Assembly: GCA_019454045.1 (NCBI GenBank)
Contig: SKCR01006528.1
Location: 124,001-188,000 of the forward strand
DNA: 64,000 nucleotides
Origin: Zanthoxylum bungeanum
Lineage: Eukaryota > Streptophyta > Magnoliopsida > Sapindales > Rutaceae
Direction: 5' to 3'
Every line of letters starts with the position of its first letter. Position 1 is the first letter of the stretch. The notes below the pieces were generated by a model. It was not told where the DNA came from. It did no database searches and was given only the letters and a program-made list of their open reading frames with translations. Positions 36,487-46,918 of the stretch are shown here, one piece after another. The position numbers were made by a program, and so were the translations under genes.

Positions 36487-36885
36487 ATGAGAAGGCGACA
36501 CGTGGCATGGCGGCTGACTGTTTAGAGCGACACGTGTCATGGCGGCTAAAACTCAATTATTATGCTGACGTCATTGGTGACGTGTCACTGTTCATGACGT
36601 CATTGGTGACGTCACTCTGATGATGTGGAAGACAACGTGGCGACACGTGGGGCGGCGGCCGTCAGACGAATGAGAGGTTGACACGTGTCGCGCTGTGATT
36701 GGCTGATGATGACATGGCATGTTGACTCGGTTGACTTGCTGATGTGGCTGCTGATGTGGACGATGATGTGGCGACACGTAGGATGACACGTGGGTCGGTG
36801 GCCGTCCAAGCAATAGGATTTCGACACGTGGCACGGCGCATTTTAGCATCTCTGTTGTGATGGTGACACGTTTCACGGCGCACGT
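36487..36885 (-). promoter_or_regulatory. Cluster of G-box and TGACGTCA motifs in the element D promoter
   Basis: Within 400 bp I count six CACGTG cores, mostly in the context GACACGTG, plus near-copies (gacacgtagg, gacacgtttc, gacgtgtca) and three perfect TGACGTCA sites (near 36571, 36594 and 36608). These are the classic binding cores of plant bZIP and bHLH factors (G-box, as-1/CRE type). The cluster lies directly upstream of the TATA box in both LTRs. Function in stress, hormone or light response is an inference. Confidence 0.7.
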
Positions 36886-37197
36886 TAGCAAAGTCAACTT
36901 TTCTCAGATTCTGAATTTTGTGGACCCGGCGCATGTTAGCAGATTCGGCGCACGCTGGGCGTCGCGGCGTCGGTGTTTCAGCGTCGCGACGCTGAAGAGA
37001 CGAAAATATCCCTGTTGACGCATTTTTGTCCGGTTTTGCCTCAAATTGCCTCCAGTGCTTTCCAAACTTTATTTATCTACAAAATAACACAAAACACATC
37101 AAAACATTCACAAAACTCAAGAAACTATACAAAATATTAGATTAAATGAGTGGGAAATAGTGATATAAATACCACTCATCACACCCCCAAACCTAAC

Positions 37198-37997
37198 ATT
37201 TTGCTAGTCCTCGAGCAAAATACAAAATGGAATAACATAATAAAATTTAACTAAGCCATTTTCGTAGGGATCACGGTTGCATTTAGCATATGCAACAAGC
37301 CTTTAAACCCCTAGGTGTCCCTAGTGGACGAGTGTAGTCTCGTGAGGGCTTACAGCAACGATACCCACAAACGTTTTACAAAAGTAAAAAGTTAGTTAAA
37401 ACTAATACACACAAAAGCAAAAAGACAAGAGAAAATAGAATAAAGAAGTTAGTAACTAATCAGGTGAAACTTCTACTACAAGTTACTAGTTGTTTTGTTT
37501 TATTCTAAATTACTGAATAAGTAAATTCTCCGATTATTTTTACCATTCTCCATATACACAGTCAACAAAATATTAAACAACTCATTTTTGCCCACAACAG
37601 TCATAAGTGCAGTTGATAAGAGAGTAATATTTTTGTCCTAAAGTTCTATCAGATTTCACACCTTTTTGTAGTAATGGAATAATTTTCTGATTTTTCTGAT
37701 TTTTTCTTTGATTTTCTGAATTTTGACTTTTTATTTATATACAATACCTTCCGTCTATGTAGCGAGCTTTGGGTTGGTGACTCCCAAACCAGTTGGCTTT
37801 AGGGCACCAGGTGTTAAGACACCCCTACGAACTTAATTACTCAGACTTCAGATATGAATATATTTTTGCAGTATCTTCGATCCATGTAACGAGCTTTGGG
37901 CCAATGACTCCCAAACCAGTTGGTTTTAGGGCACTGGGTGTTAAAACACCCTTACAGACTTAATAACCCGGATCTTAGATACTTTATTTTTTTACAT

Positions 37998-38035
<38 letters not shown>

Positions 38036-38539
38036 TCCATAACTATGTATAGATGCTTCCTCCAATTAAACTATAGCACGGAATATTACAAATTTTTCAA
38101 TTACAGCTCATGTCTGTATGTTACTATGTATGTTGATAATACCTGTCAAATGAGCATATGAAGATTCATTTTAGTCAGTATTATGGAGAATTCACAAATT
38201 AAATAATCAAAAGGAAATAAACAAAAATTAACTTATTTCGAAATAAATGGTTTGAAATACGTCTCAAGAGTGGAAACTCCTTACTCGGCTATTTCTTACC
38301 AATTCACCTTTTTAGTCAAAATAAAAACACAAAAAAGCAAAATATTTTTGTAATTTTTGAAAATTTTTCAATTTTTTTGTATTTTTCGAAAAATTTTGGA
38401 CTAAAAATAAAAACACAATACAAACAAGTACTATTAACTATACCTCACCCCCCAAACCTAAATGAGACATTGTCCCCAATGTCTTAAACAGTAGAAGAAG
38501 AGTTTAGAAAATAATACCTGGTTAGTTGAAATTCTACAG
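37198..38539. other. 3' interior of element D, no coding sequence
   Basis: AT-rich and without a convincing ORF. Contains the 118 bp tandem duplication (37748-37984) and a long T run at about 38006-38033. Confidence 0.6.
37748..37984. repeat. Tandem duplication of about 118 bp in element D
   Basis: Two units share cgagctttgggt/cc, gactcccaaaccagttgg, agggcac and gttaa-acaccc. They differ by scattered substitutions. Confidence 0.8.
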
Positions 38540-39576
38540 GAAAATTACCGATAGGAAAAATTTATGTCCAATTGATACTTGACGATTTTTTTAGTGAAAA
38601 TTTCGACAGAGTTTCCTCTAAAAATTTAAAATCTCGCCAAATTCATCCTAAAAAATTATCACCAATCAAATCCCAACTTTGGCATTTTTTAGAAAAATCC
38701 GACAGAGTCTCCCCTGAATTTTTGATTATCCAACACAACCTAAATCTATCAAATGCCACAAACACTCCAATTCAATTCTTCGCCCCCACAACTACTAATC
38801 AAACTACCAACAATCCAACACTTCGTAATCCAATCCACAGTCATAATCAACCAAATCACAATTCAATTTTTCTCAGTTTACCCAATTACCAAATCAAAAA
38901 TTTTTTTATCAATTATTACCGTCTTTCTCAAATTTTGATTTTGGCAGTGGCACTCTCGGCAGTGATGGCTAGGTTCCGGTTTTGGTGTATCTTGGCTGCG
39001 GAGGTCGGCTATGGCAGTCACGGCAAGACACGGCAGTGGCTCGGCAGTGATGGTTTGGTCTCGGTTTGGTGGTGTTTTGGTTGTTGAATCTCGGTTTTGG
39101 TTTGTGGTTGAAGTGGCTGTGATGGATCTTGGTGGATTCGGCGAAGCTTGGTTTTTGATGGTGATGAGGCTCACGGCAGATCTTGGCTGGTTCGGCAAAG
39201 GTGGTTGCTCACGGTGTGGATCTCGGCTGGGGAAGATTTAGTGAAGGTTGCGGCTGTTGGAGGTGTTTGAGGAAGAAGATGATGATGGGTTCAGTTACGG
39301 TGATGAAGGTCACGGCAAGGGTGGTTCTTGGTGATAGGCTCTCTCGGTGATGGTGGTTGATTTCGAAGAGGAAGATGATGATGGGTTTGATAGATCTCGG
39401 TCAAATGCTCTCGGTTTGGGTGAGTCTCGGCTGGTGGTTGAAGATGAAGAAGATGAAGAGTGAAAGGAGATGCTGCCAGTGCCCTACTTATGTCTCTGAT
39501 TTCGAGTCACGTGTCGCGACGCCAAAAATTGCCTAGCGTCGCGACACTCGGTTCTTTAGGGTTAGGGTTTTGACTC

Positions 39577-39613
<37 letters not shown>

Positions 39614-39840
39614 GCAAAACCATGTCTTGCGACAGATAAATCCATAAGACTTCTTACTCGGCCGTCTTTTCTGGATCAACTTTGTATCTTCGTGATTTTG
39701 TCAAATTTTTATTTTGTGAAAATCCCGCTTGTACTGGCTTGCTTTGTCCTGATAAATTCCATTTTAATTTTTCCTGCAAAAATAACACAAATCAAAAAGT
39801 TCACACACAAAAATAAATAAATAAATAAATTACAACAAAT
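38540..39840. other. Middle interior of element D of unusual composition
   Basis: From about 38940 to 39480 the plus strand is rich in ggt, cggcagtg, tctcgg and gatgatgg words, unlike the AT-rich surroundings. It could be an acquired host sequence. A copy of the gcgtcgcgac motif of the LTR appears at 39505-39550 and another T run at 39580-39611. The open frame 38572-39087 has no recognisable domain. Confidence 0.45.
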
Positions 39841-39908
39841 TGCATGGGTTGCCTCCCTGCTAGCGCTAAATTTTTCGTCTTCAGCCAGACGTGACTGAAA
39901 TTCATCTG

Positions 39909-40991
39909 TTAAGGAGGTTTCAATGTCGTTTTGGATGTCCGATTAAAGACAATCCCGTGAGCGTTGCTTTTGAAGGGTCTCTTCCAAAGGTAAAGTGGTA
40001 AAAAGAATTTTGTCTTATTCAATGCTCGTGTCACCTTTTTGATCCTTGTTGCTCCATTGGTTCCTGAAAAGAAAGTAATAAAATTAGGAGGTCTCGTATG
40101 ATGCTTGACTTGGAATGGAAATTCCATTTTGTCAAGCTTCTGAGTGGTTTCTTTGATTTGTACTCCCCAAAACAGCGATGTTTCTCCTGAATGCTCTGGA
40201 TCTTTAATAAGGTCAGATATTTGCTCTTCTATTTGCTCTGCTTCTTGCTCCACCTTTTCTTCACAGATGTATTTGAAAATTTCTGCATTCAGCTCTTCAT
40301 CTGTCATCTGTGAAATACATGTTTCAAAATTTTCAACCTGAAAAGAAATGTTAGATTTTAGGTCTTCATCCTCTGATCTGGTTGAAATGATTGGCTCAGG
40401 TATTTCTTCATCAAACATTTGTGCAATGGAATCTCCAAGATTTTCACTTTGAGGATACAGAATTCCATCCTCAATTTTTGATGTATTTGGTAGAAATATT
40501 TCAGCTTCATCCTCGTCAGAATCTGAATAATAGAAGTCAAATCGAGACTTTGCCGGTTCGGGTTCCTGAACTGATACCTCTGGTTGTTGATACTGCTCAA
40601 CCTCCTCCTCTGTTAAGGTGTCATCGTGGATTTCTGGGTACTCGAAGGCTTCATCAGTGCCATCTGAAACTGATTCTTGAGGTATTTTGTTCTGGTTTTC
40701 TATTAATTGTCTGATCTGATCTGTCATTCTCTGTATGGATTCTGCGTTATTCTGAATTTGTGCATCAAATCGAGCTTCTTGTTCTTTGAACATGTGAATT
40801 AATTGATCTTCCTCGGATGGTTCTGGTTCTTGATAAGGATCGAAGGAAGATGGTGGATAAGATGGAAAATGTGATTCTGTGAAATGTGATGGCTCTTCGT
40901 ACCATGATTGTCTCCAGAAATTCTCCCACTCTGATCGATATATACATTGATCGCTCGGGTGGTTACTATCACAAATCACACATCTCCCCAT
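39909..40991 (-). CDS. 360-residue gag-like protein of element D
   Basis: Uninterrupted 360 codons, the only large ORF of the element. It begins MGRCVICDSNHPSDQC, a zinc-knuckle-like C-x2-C-x3-H-x4-C (one residue shorter than the canonical C-x2-C-x4-H-x4-C) at residues 4-16. Then comes an aromatic-rich segment (NFWRQSWYEEPSH), a glutamine-rich helical stretch with predicted coiled-coil character (about 75-110), and a long acidic middle rich in E and D. The C-terminus is more basic. The knuckle at the very N-terminus is the reverse of the normal gag order, so this may be a gag C-terminal part reused or joined to an upstream frame. It lies about 270 bp from the primer site, where gag is expected. 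No function can be assigned beyond nucleic-acid binding by analogy. Confidence 0.65.
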   Translation of the reverse strand: MGRCVICDSNHPSDQCIYRSEWENFWRQSWYEEPSHFTESHFPSYPPSSFDPYQEPEPSEEDQLIHMFKEQEARFDAQIQNNAESIQRMTDQIRQLIENQNKIPQESVSDGTDEAFEYPEIHDDTLTEEEVEQYQQPEVSVQEPEPAKSRFDFYYSDSDEDEAEIFLPNTSKIEDGILYPQSENLGDSIAQMFDEEIPEPIISTRSEDEDLKSNISFQVENFETCISQMTDEELNAEIFKYICEEKVEQEAEQIEEQISDLIKDPEHSGETSLFWGVQIKETTQKLDKMEFPFQVKHHTRPPNFITFFSGTNGATRIKKVTRALNKTKFFLPLYLWKRPFKSNAHGIVFNRTSKTTLKPP

Positions 40992-41161
40992 TTCGTTCTG
41001 ATGAACAAATGTAGCATGCTTGGTTCTGGCATCCAGTGATAATTATTGGGCTCGACAACAGGCCACAGAAAATCGGACTGTTGCTCCCAGATTTGAGGTG
41101 TATCTTCTTGTAACGCTTGTAATTTTTCAATCTCCCAGTAGTGTTCCATTTTTTTAATCAC
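40976..41161 (-). CDS. Small ORF upstream of and overlapping the element D gag-like gene
   Basis: Sixty-one residues starting 97 bases from the primer site (MIKKMEHYWEIEKLQALQEDTPQ is the N-terminus in part), rich in aromatic residues and glutamine. It ends KWGDV with its stop inside the start of the next ORF: the two frames overlap by 16 bases in ATGGGGAGATGTGTGA. The arrangement suggests either reinitiation, a frameshift joining the two, or simple decay of one longer protein. I do not recognise the sequence. Confidence 0.45.
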   Translation of the reverse strand: MIKKMEHYWEIEKLQALQEDTPQIWEQQSDFLWPVVEPNNYHWMPEPSMLHLFIRTKWGDV

Positions 41162-41257
41162 CTGAAAACAAAAGAAATAAAAATTACAAAATAAAAGAAA
41201 GAAAATTAGATATAAGTAAATTGGATAGTTTCAAAATTAACAACTCAAGAAAATTAA

Positions 41258-41276
41258 GTCCCCGGCAACGGCGCCA
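41258..41276 (-). promoter_or_regulatory. Primer binding site of element D
   Basis: TGGCGCCGTTGCCGGGGAC on the minus strand, six bases from the LTR. It is a common plant Gypsy site, usually assigned to tRNA-Asp. Confidence 0.88.
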
Positions 41277-41282
41277 AAAACT

Positions 41283-43490
41283 TGACCGGCGTAAACACAC
41301 ACGTATAACGCAAGCGCACGTATCGTTCAAGTAGTATAAAAATATCGATCCCACGAGGACTTATTTCCTACTGTTGTTATTAATTGTTGAATCTATTTAA
41401 TTACAAATATCTAATTAAATGGATAAGAGAGAGATTGTTTGTTTGTTTGGTTGAATGTGGCTTTGCAAAATAAATAAATAAAAAGACAAAAGAAAATACT
41501 AAGGAAAATAACAAAAGACACAAAATTCTAGGGTTGTGATTTATTCCAATATCATTATAAAGATGAAGTGATTATTTTATAGTTAGGAAATACAATGATT
41601 TATTAACCTGGAACACGAAATTATGCGAAAGCATCTGTCGATGGTCAGACACAAATACCCAGTATAACCCAATTGAACCATATTCCTATGTCAACCACAT
41701 TATCTGGATTCATTAAGATTAAGTTCCAATTTATGGCTACCCTCGCCCGACAGGTATATTCCTATCCTGTAAGGAAATCTATTAAAGGGTTATCTATCCT
41801 CAAGGAAGATCGTTGGCTATTGAGTCTAAGGTTTTAAACTTAAAATCTCTATGTCTAGTTCATTTTAAGTTTACCTAATCAATTTTATTAGTGATCGGTT
41901 AATAAAAAGCATTAAGATTAAGACTCAATAAATAAATCATTATATTACCCAAACTATAATCTAACCCTTATAAACCGGTGATATTGAAATTCATCACAAC
42001 CTTAGAAAAACTAACAAATAATTATAACTAGTAAAAACATAAAATTAAAAGACATAAAATAAAAATGCTAAAAAGTAAATTACAATAAAATAAAAATGCT
42101 AAGGTAAAAGGAATTACTTTTACTACTACTAATTTAGATATCTCCCATAAAATAATATATAAACTTGTGATATTATTTAACCAACCGACCAATCTGGCGG
42201 TATCCTGATTAAGTCCAACTAAGTCCAACCAGCCATATAGGCGGTAATATTTGTCCATAATCCAGCCATAAAGGCGGTACCAAAATAAATTTATCAACCG
42301 ACCAATCTGGCGGTATCCTTGATTAATCAGGTTTAAACCAACAGAAAATAAATATACCAACCGACCAATATAGCGGTATTCCTTTATTAATCAGTATTTT
42401 AAAGTGTAAATATATTATTTTTAAGGGAGATTAATCTAAATAGTAACAGTAAAAGAATTACCTTTCACCCTAGCTGGGAAATTACTTTCTCATGAATAGT
42501 AAAAACTGTAAAAAGTAAAAAGTAAAAATTAAATTACTATTATTACAAATGGTAATAAAAATAAATTACAAATAAATTAAAAAAAAACTAAAAATAAAAG
42601 TAAAAATTCTAGAGAGAGAAACTCTCTCTAGAGAGAGAAATCAAGAGAGAGAGAAGTGTGAGGTATATAAAATCTGAAAATTCGCCATCTATTTATAGCA
42701 AAAGTTTTCACTGTTTGGTCACTGTTCGCGCGTCGCGACGCCAAGCCCTCAGCATCGCGACGCTGGATTTTTCACTATTTGGTTGACGTGGCACGATGAG
42801 AAGGCGACACGTGGCATGGCGGCTGACTGTTTAGAGCGACACGTGTCATGGCGGCTAAAACTCAATTATTATGCTGACGTCATTGGTGACGTGTCACTGT
42901 TCATGACGTCATTGGTGACGTCACTCTGATGATGTGGAAGACAACGTGGCGACACGTGGGGCGGCGGCCGTCAGACGAATGAGAGGTTGACACGTGTCGC
43001 GCTGTGATTGGCTGATGATGACATGGCATGTTGACTCGGTTGACTTGCTGATGTGGCTGCTGATGTGGACGATGATGTGGCGACACGTAGGATGACACGT
43101 GGGTCGGTGGCCGTCCAAGCAATAGGATTTCGACACGTGGCACGGCGCATTTTAGCATCTCTGTTGTGATGGTGACACGTTTCACGGCGCACGTTAGCAA
43201 AGTCAACTTTTCTCAGATTCTGAATTTTGTGGACCCGGCGCATGTTAGCAGATTCGGCGCACGCTGGGCGTCGCGGCGTCGGTGTTTCAGCGTCGCGACG
43301 CTGAAGAGACGAAAATATCCCTGTTGACGCATTTTTGTCCGGTTTTGCCTCAAATTGCCTCCAGTGCTTTCCAAACTTTATTTATCTACAAAATAACACA
43401 AAACACATCAAAACATTCACAAAACTCAAGAAACTATACAAAATATTAGATTAAATGAGTGAGAAATAGTGATATAAATACCACTCATCA
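41283..43490 (-). repeat. 5' LTR of element D
   Basis: 2208 bp, almost identical to 34980-37181. Carries the same ACGT-motif cluster (42796-43190) and TATA box (42689-42697), so it is the active promoter copy. Small differences include gcgcgtcgcg here against gcagcgcgtcgcg in the 3' LTR and single-base indels in A runs. Confidence 0.92.
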
Positions 43491-43602
43491 ATATGAATGA
43501 ATTATTCATATGGGATATTGAATACTTTATTCGGTAAGTTTTAAAATTTTAAAGTTACGATTTCGCCCTAACAGCGCTCTTCCGCTGCACCTGACCCTAA
43601 CA

Positions 43603-44289
43603 ACGTGAACAGTAAAAATTAATAAAAATGATAAATCATCTTTTTGTTATTACAGCAGTTGTTAAGAAAGAAATACTGAAATATATTTGAGCATATGTTT
43701 CATGGGTCTTACCTCAGGGGCCTGGCAAGATATAAATATTGGAAATATACCTCCGACTGGATATACTTTGAAGAACAGAAATATAAAATAAGTACAGTAG
43801 TAAGATGCAACATTAAATCCAGCGTAAAACTTAGACAATCATAATCATGCACAATAAAGATCAACACATAAAATAATTTATTCACATGTCAAAGATATAA
43901 TAACACTCCAATAGACAAAGAACAAGATAATATCATGAATTATTATGCACAAACATGGACAGTGTATGCCCCACATTGACCTAGCCTTGGGGAGACCCGG
44001 CCGGATGTATACTTTAAACATGTATGTTTGGCCGGACTTGTGACAAATCTGGTCGGATATGCGTTGTGATCCAGAATTGCTCTATCATGTTATCAATATA
44101 AATATTGCAAATGGCATGTTATCAAGACAAAAAACAAAATCAGAATCATACATATAATGAGTGAAAACATGTTGGTAACATAATAATTCAATAAACAACA
44201 AACTAAACAATACACAGATCTATATAAAATACAATCTTTGCATATGGTTGTTCCATAATAGTACGTGGTATTATATCCCAAGTACATAC
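43603..44289 (-). repeat. 5' LTR of element E, middle part
   Basis: Resumes directly after element C. Contains words of the conserved Tat LTR block (acgtggtattatatcccaag at 44263-44282) cut by solo LTR H. The repeated phrase ggccgga with tggata-like neighbours occurs here and at 46930-47060. Confidence 0.7.
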
Positions 44290-46918
44290 TGTAGGGGTTT
44301 TAGGGGCTAAATCCGGTAACGCAGCGGAAGCGGTGGAAAATCAAATTTTCCGATTTCAAAAATTTTTCTCGGATTAATTAAATAAACATATTTATTTAAT
44401 TATACAATAATCAAATTATGAAATAAAATTCAAATAAATCATATTTAAGTGAATTTACCGAATTGCCCTTACACTTGGTACTCTGTCCATTTTAGTCCGA
44501 AATTGATCAAATCAATTTTGAATGATTCTAAATCATTTCTAAGATGAACTTAGCATGTTCAAAACATCAAAACACCAAGGGCAACATAAATCCCCATTTT
44601 TCTTCATTTGGCCGAATGCACCACTTTGGTGCCAAAGTGTGCACTTTGTCATTTCATGCATCAAAACACATCAAGATGTAATCCAATGAACATGAAACTT
44701 TATATGCATCATATACACATCCAAATAAACAACATATATGAAAATCCCCAAATTTGGAATTGGTCATGAACCTTAATTTTTCAATTTCTTCAAATTGGAC
44801 AAATTAGACCAAATTGGTTAAATCAATTACTTCAATCATGTTTCTTCCATCCAACCAAAGTCTCAACACAATGAAACAACTCAAGATCAAATCTAGGTCA
44901 TCTAAGAGTGGGTCAACAACTCTAGATTAGCAACAAGGTTTCCAAAACCATAAAAGAATACTTATAACTACACTAGTCACAAGCTTTCTCCATTATACAT
45001 GCTCAACACTTTCATCAAAGTTCAAAACCAAATAAAACACAAACTATAAGAAGAGAGACAACAACAAAGCAACACAAAATGATGCTAAGCATGTTAGAAA
45101 CAATTTTCATGTTGAAGACTTTGAAAGATAACTTACAAAATCCTAATTTTCCAAGCCATCTTCCTTTAGGCTTCAAGCTTTTCTCTCAACTTCTTTTATG
45201 TTTATTTTGGTATCAAATGAATTCCTTAAACCCTAAAATGAAATGAAACAATATATACCTCCTCCAAAAGAAGCCTTGGCCGAAATTGGTGGAGAAATAT
45301 ACAAAATATCATGATATTTTATTTCATTTAATTTTGCTTATCAACTTGCAACTTTAATCATCAAACAATTTAATGAATAAAGTAAGTCAACAATTGCAAC
45401 TCAAAAATATAACCATTATATTTAATTAAGGGTCTTGGCCGAAATTATGTATACATTTATACCAAAATTTCATTTCAAATTCATTTAACAAAAATTTGAT
45501 CAACTTGATTAAATATCTAAAAAAACACTTTATTAGATATTTATCACTTGGCCAACAAAGGCAACCATGCCATTTAATTCAAATATCCTAAGTTAAGATA
45601 TTTATATTTTAATTAATTTAATCATTTAACAATTAATTAATTAATTAATTAATCAAATACAAATATATTAAATATATGTATAATATTTACATTAAATATC
45701 AAATACATATATTTATTTAGGATATTAGTCAAATATCTCAATTTGACTATTAATTAATGTGTATTTAAATTAATCAAGTATTAAATGTAAATACACAATA
45801 ATTAACTAAATGACTGTCGGGTCCCTTTAGCATGTATCTTGCGTTTAACCTTTAAACGACTTAATAAATAATCAATATTATTTATTAATGTTGTTCTAGT
45901 GCTCTACGAGTATATTTCATTATTAAGACTCTCTAGATTCAGGTATATCCGTCACGAAATCCAATTTCGTGTCCATAATCTATCCACCCGTAAATTATGA
46001 CGATCACGGATAAACTAGCTGAATCATACAGGTCGAGGTCATTGCATACGTATAATCTCTCCGTCACATGTATCCGGATAATACCAGAGATATAAATGTA
46101 AACGTCAAATCTCTATAGGTATTATCCCGTCGACGTATCTATTAGCAATCTCTAAATAACATTCAGAACTTACATCCAAAGTATACTGTGGCCACAGATT
46201 TAACAAACTGCTAATTATAAATGGACTACCTATGCTCTGTACACAGAACTGACGGATCCTATTTTGACACACACAGGATATCCTGAGGATCGGTCCACAC
46301 CCAACGAACAGGCGGAGGTCTAATCTTAATAGATCGGTGATGTGACTACCATCTAAGTGTGGAGGATGTCTCATACATCCACAGTGGTATCTCAAGTCGA
46401 ATGACCACTATGCTACTCAACCCGAGAAGATTCTTATTGACGTTGGTGTACCATCCATTAAGAATCTTCGGTGAGCCGTTCAGTTTTTATACACTATAAA
46501 CACCTACACGTCTATACGAGTCTCTCCAGACTCATGGTTCATTGGGATAAACCATCGGACCAAGTCTCGATATACGACATGTACTGGTCTCAACGGATTT
46601 GACTAACCGACCCGTGTTAGCAAATCTTGACCAGGAACTATGTTTGATAATATATATATAACAGTGACACTTCCCAATGTCAATTACAAACTCCCTTTGT
46701 AACTGTGTACTGTATTATATATTATCGGGCCTTTGTCTAATATATACATATCACTAAACCACATTTAGTTTCAATCTAATAGTAATTAGATCGAATACGT
46801 ATATAAGAACAAGAGGTGCAACCATAAATAAGTAATATTATGGAATAATGGGATGTTCGTATTCATGAATCAGACATAAATACGGTCCGGATTGGCGCTC
46901 TGAGCACCAACCCCAACA
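44290..46918 (-). mobile_element. Solo LTR H, related to element C
   Basis: 2629 bp, flanked by CATAC on both sides (44285-44289 and 46919-46923). Read on the minus strand it starts TGTTGGGGTTGGTGCTCAGAGC, matching the element C LTR start, and follows it through the ataatattactta and ggttgcacc words, the tgacattgggaagtgtca region and the AT-rich centre. It ends CTAAAACCCCTACA. No interior remains. It splits the conserved block of the element E LTR. Confidence 0.9.

Larger units (their letters stand above)
34980..37181 (-). repeat. 3' LTR of element D
   Basis: 2202 bp. Read on the minus strand it starts TGATGAGTGGTATTTATATC and ends at the rare terminus ...CGCCGGTCA. It holds the ACGT-motif promoter region (36487-36885), a TATA box (36377-36385), a purine/pyrimidine run of ctctctctagagagag (36300-36345) and a ggcggta repeat (35872-36080). 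Confidence 0.92.
34980..43490 (-). mobile_element. Element D: young non-autonomous Gypsy-type retrotransposon
   Basis: 8.5 kb, minus strand. LTRs at 34980-37181 and 41283-43490 are almost identical (I see a handful of substitutions and 1-3 base indels), and the flanking ATATG duplication is perfect, so the insertion is recent. The primer site at 41258-41276 is of the Asp-type form TGGCGCCGTTGCCGGGGAC, and the tract GTTAGGTTTGGGGGTG precedes the 3' LTR. The 4.1 kb interior carries only a 360-codon ORF with a zinc-knuckle-like start and a small upstream ORF. There is no protease, RT or integrase, so it must be mobilised in trans, probably by an Athila-like or other Gypsy partner. Confidence 0.9.
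5381..43602 (+). mobile_element. Element C: non-coding LARD-like LTR retrotransposon
   Basis: Two LTRs (5381-7898, and 32585-34979 continuing at 43496-43602) of about 2.5 kb, starting TGTTAGGGTTGG and ending in CAACA or TAACA. They are followed by an initiator-Met primer site (7902-7913) and preceded by a purine tract (32570-32584). The interior is about 4.1 kb after removal of element A and has no recognisable gag or pol. The LTRs differ at roughly one base in ten over the first 90 bases, so the insertion is old. The flanks (ATATT at 5376-5380, ACGTG at 43603-43607) are not an identical duplication; mutation or rearrangement are both possible. The primer site and LTR style suggest a Copia-type partner, which is an inference. 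Confidence 0.8.

Noticed and set aside
36592..36934. Overlapping minus frames rich in H, R, T and S in the element D LTR (also 42901-43243)
   Set aside because: They cover the ACGT-motif promoter region and appear in three overlapping frames because the region has few stops. Identity between the two LTR copies only reflects their recent common origin.
38572..39087. 171-codon plus frame in element D
   Set aside because: Antisense to the element, crosses a sharp change in base composition, and no domain is recognisable.
5376..43607. ATATT and ACGTG as the target duplication of element C
   Set aside because: They share only two of five positions. CpG decay could explain part of the difference, but I cannot support it as a duplication.
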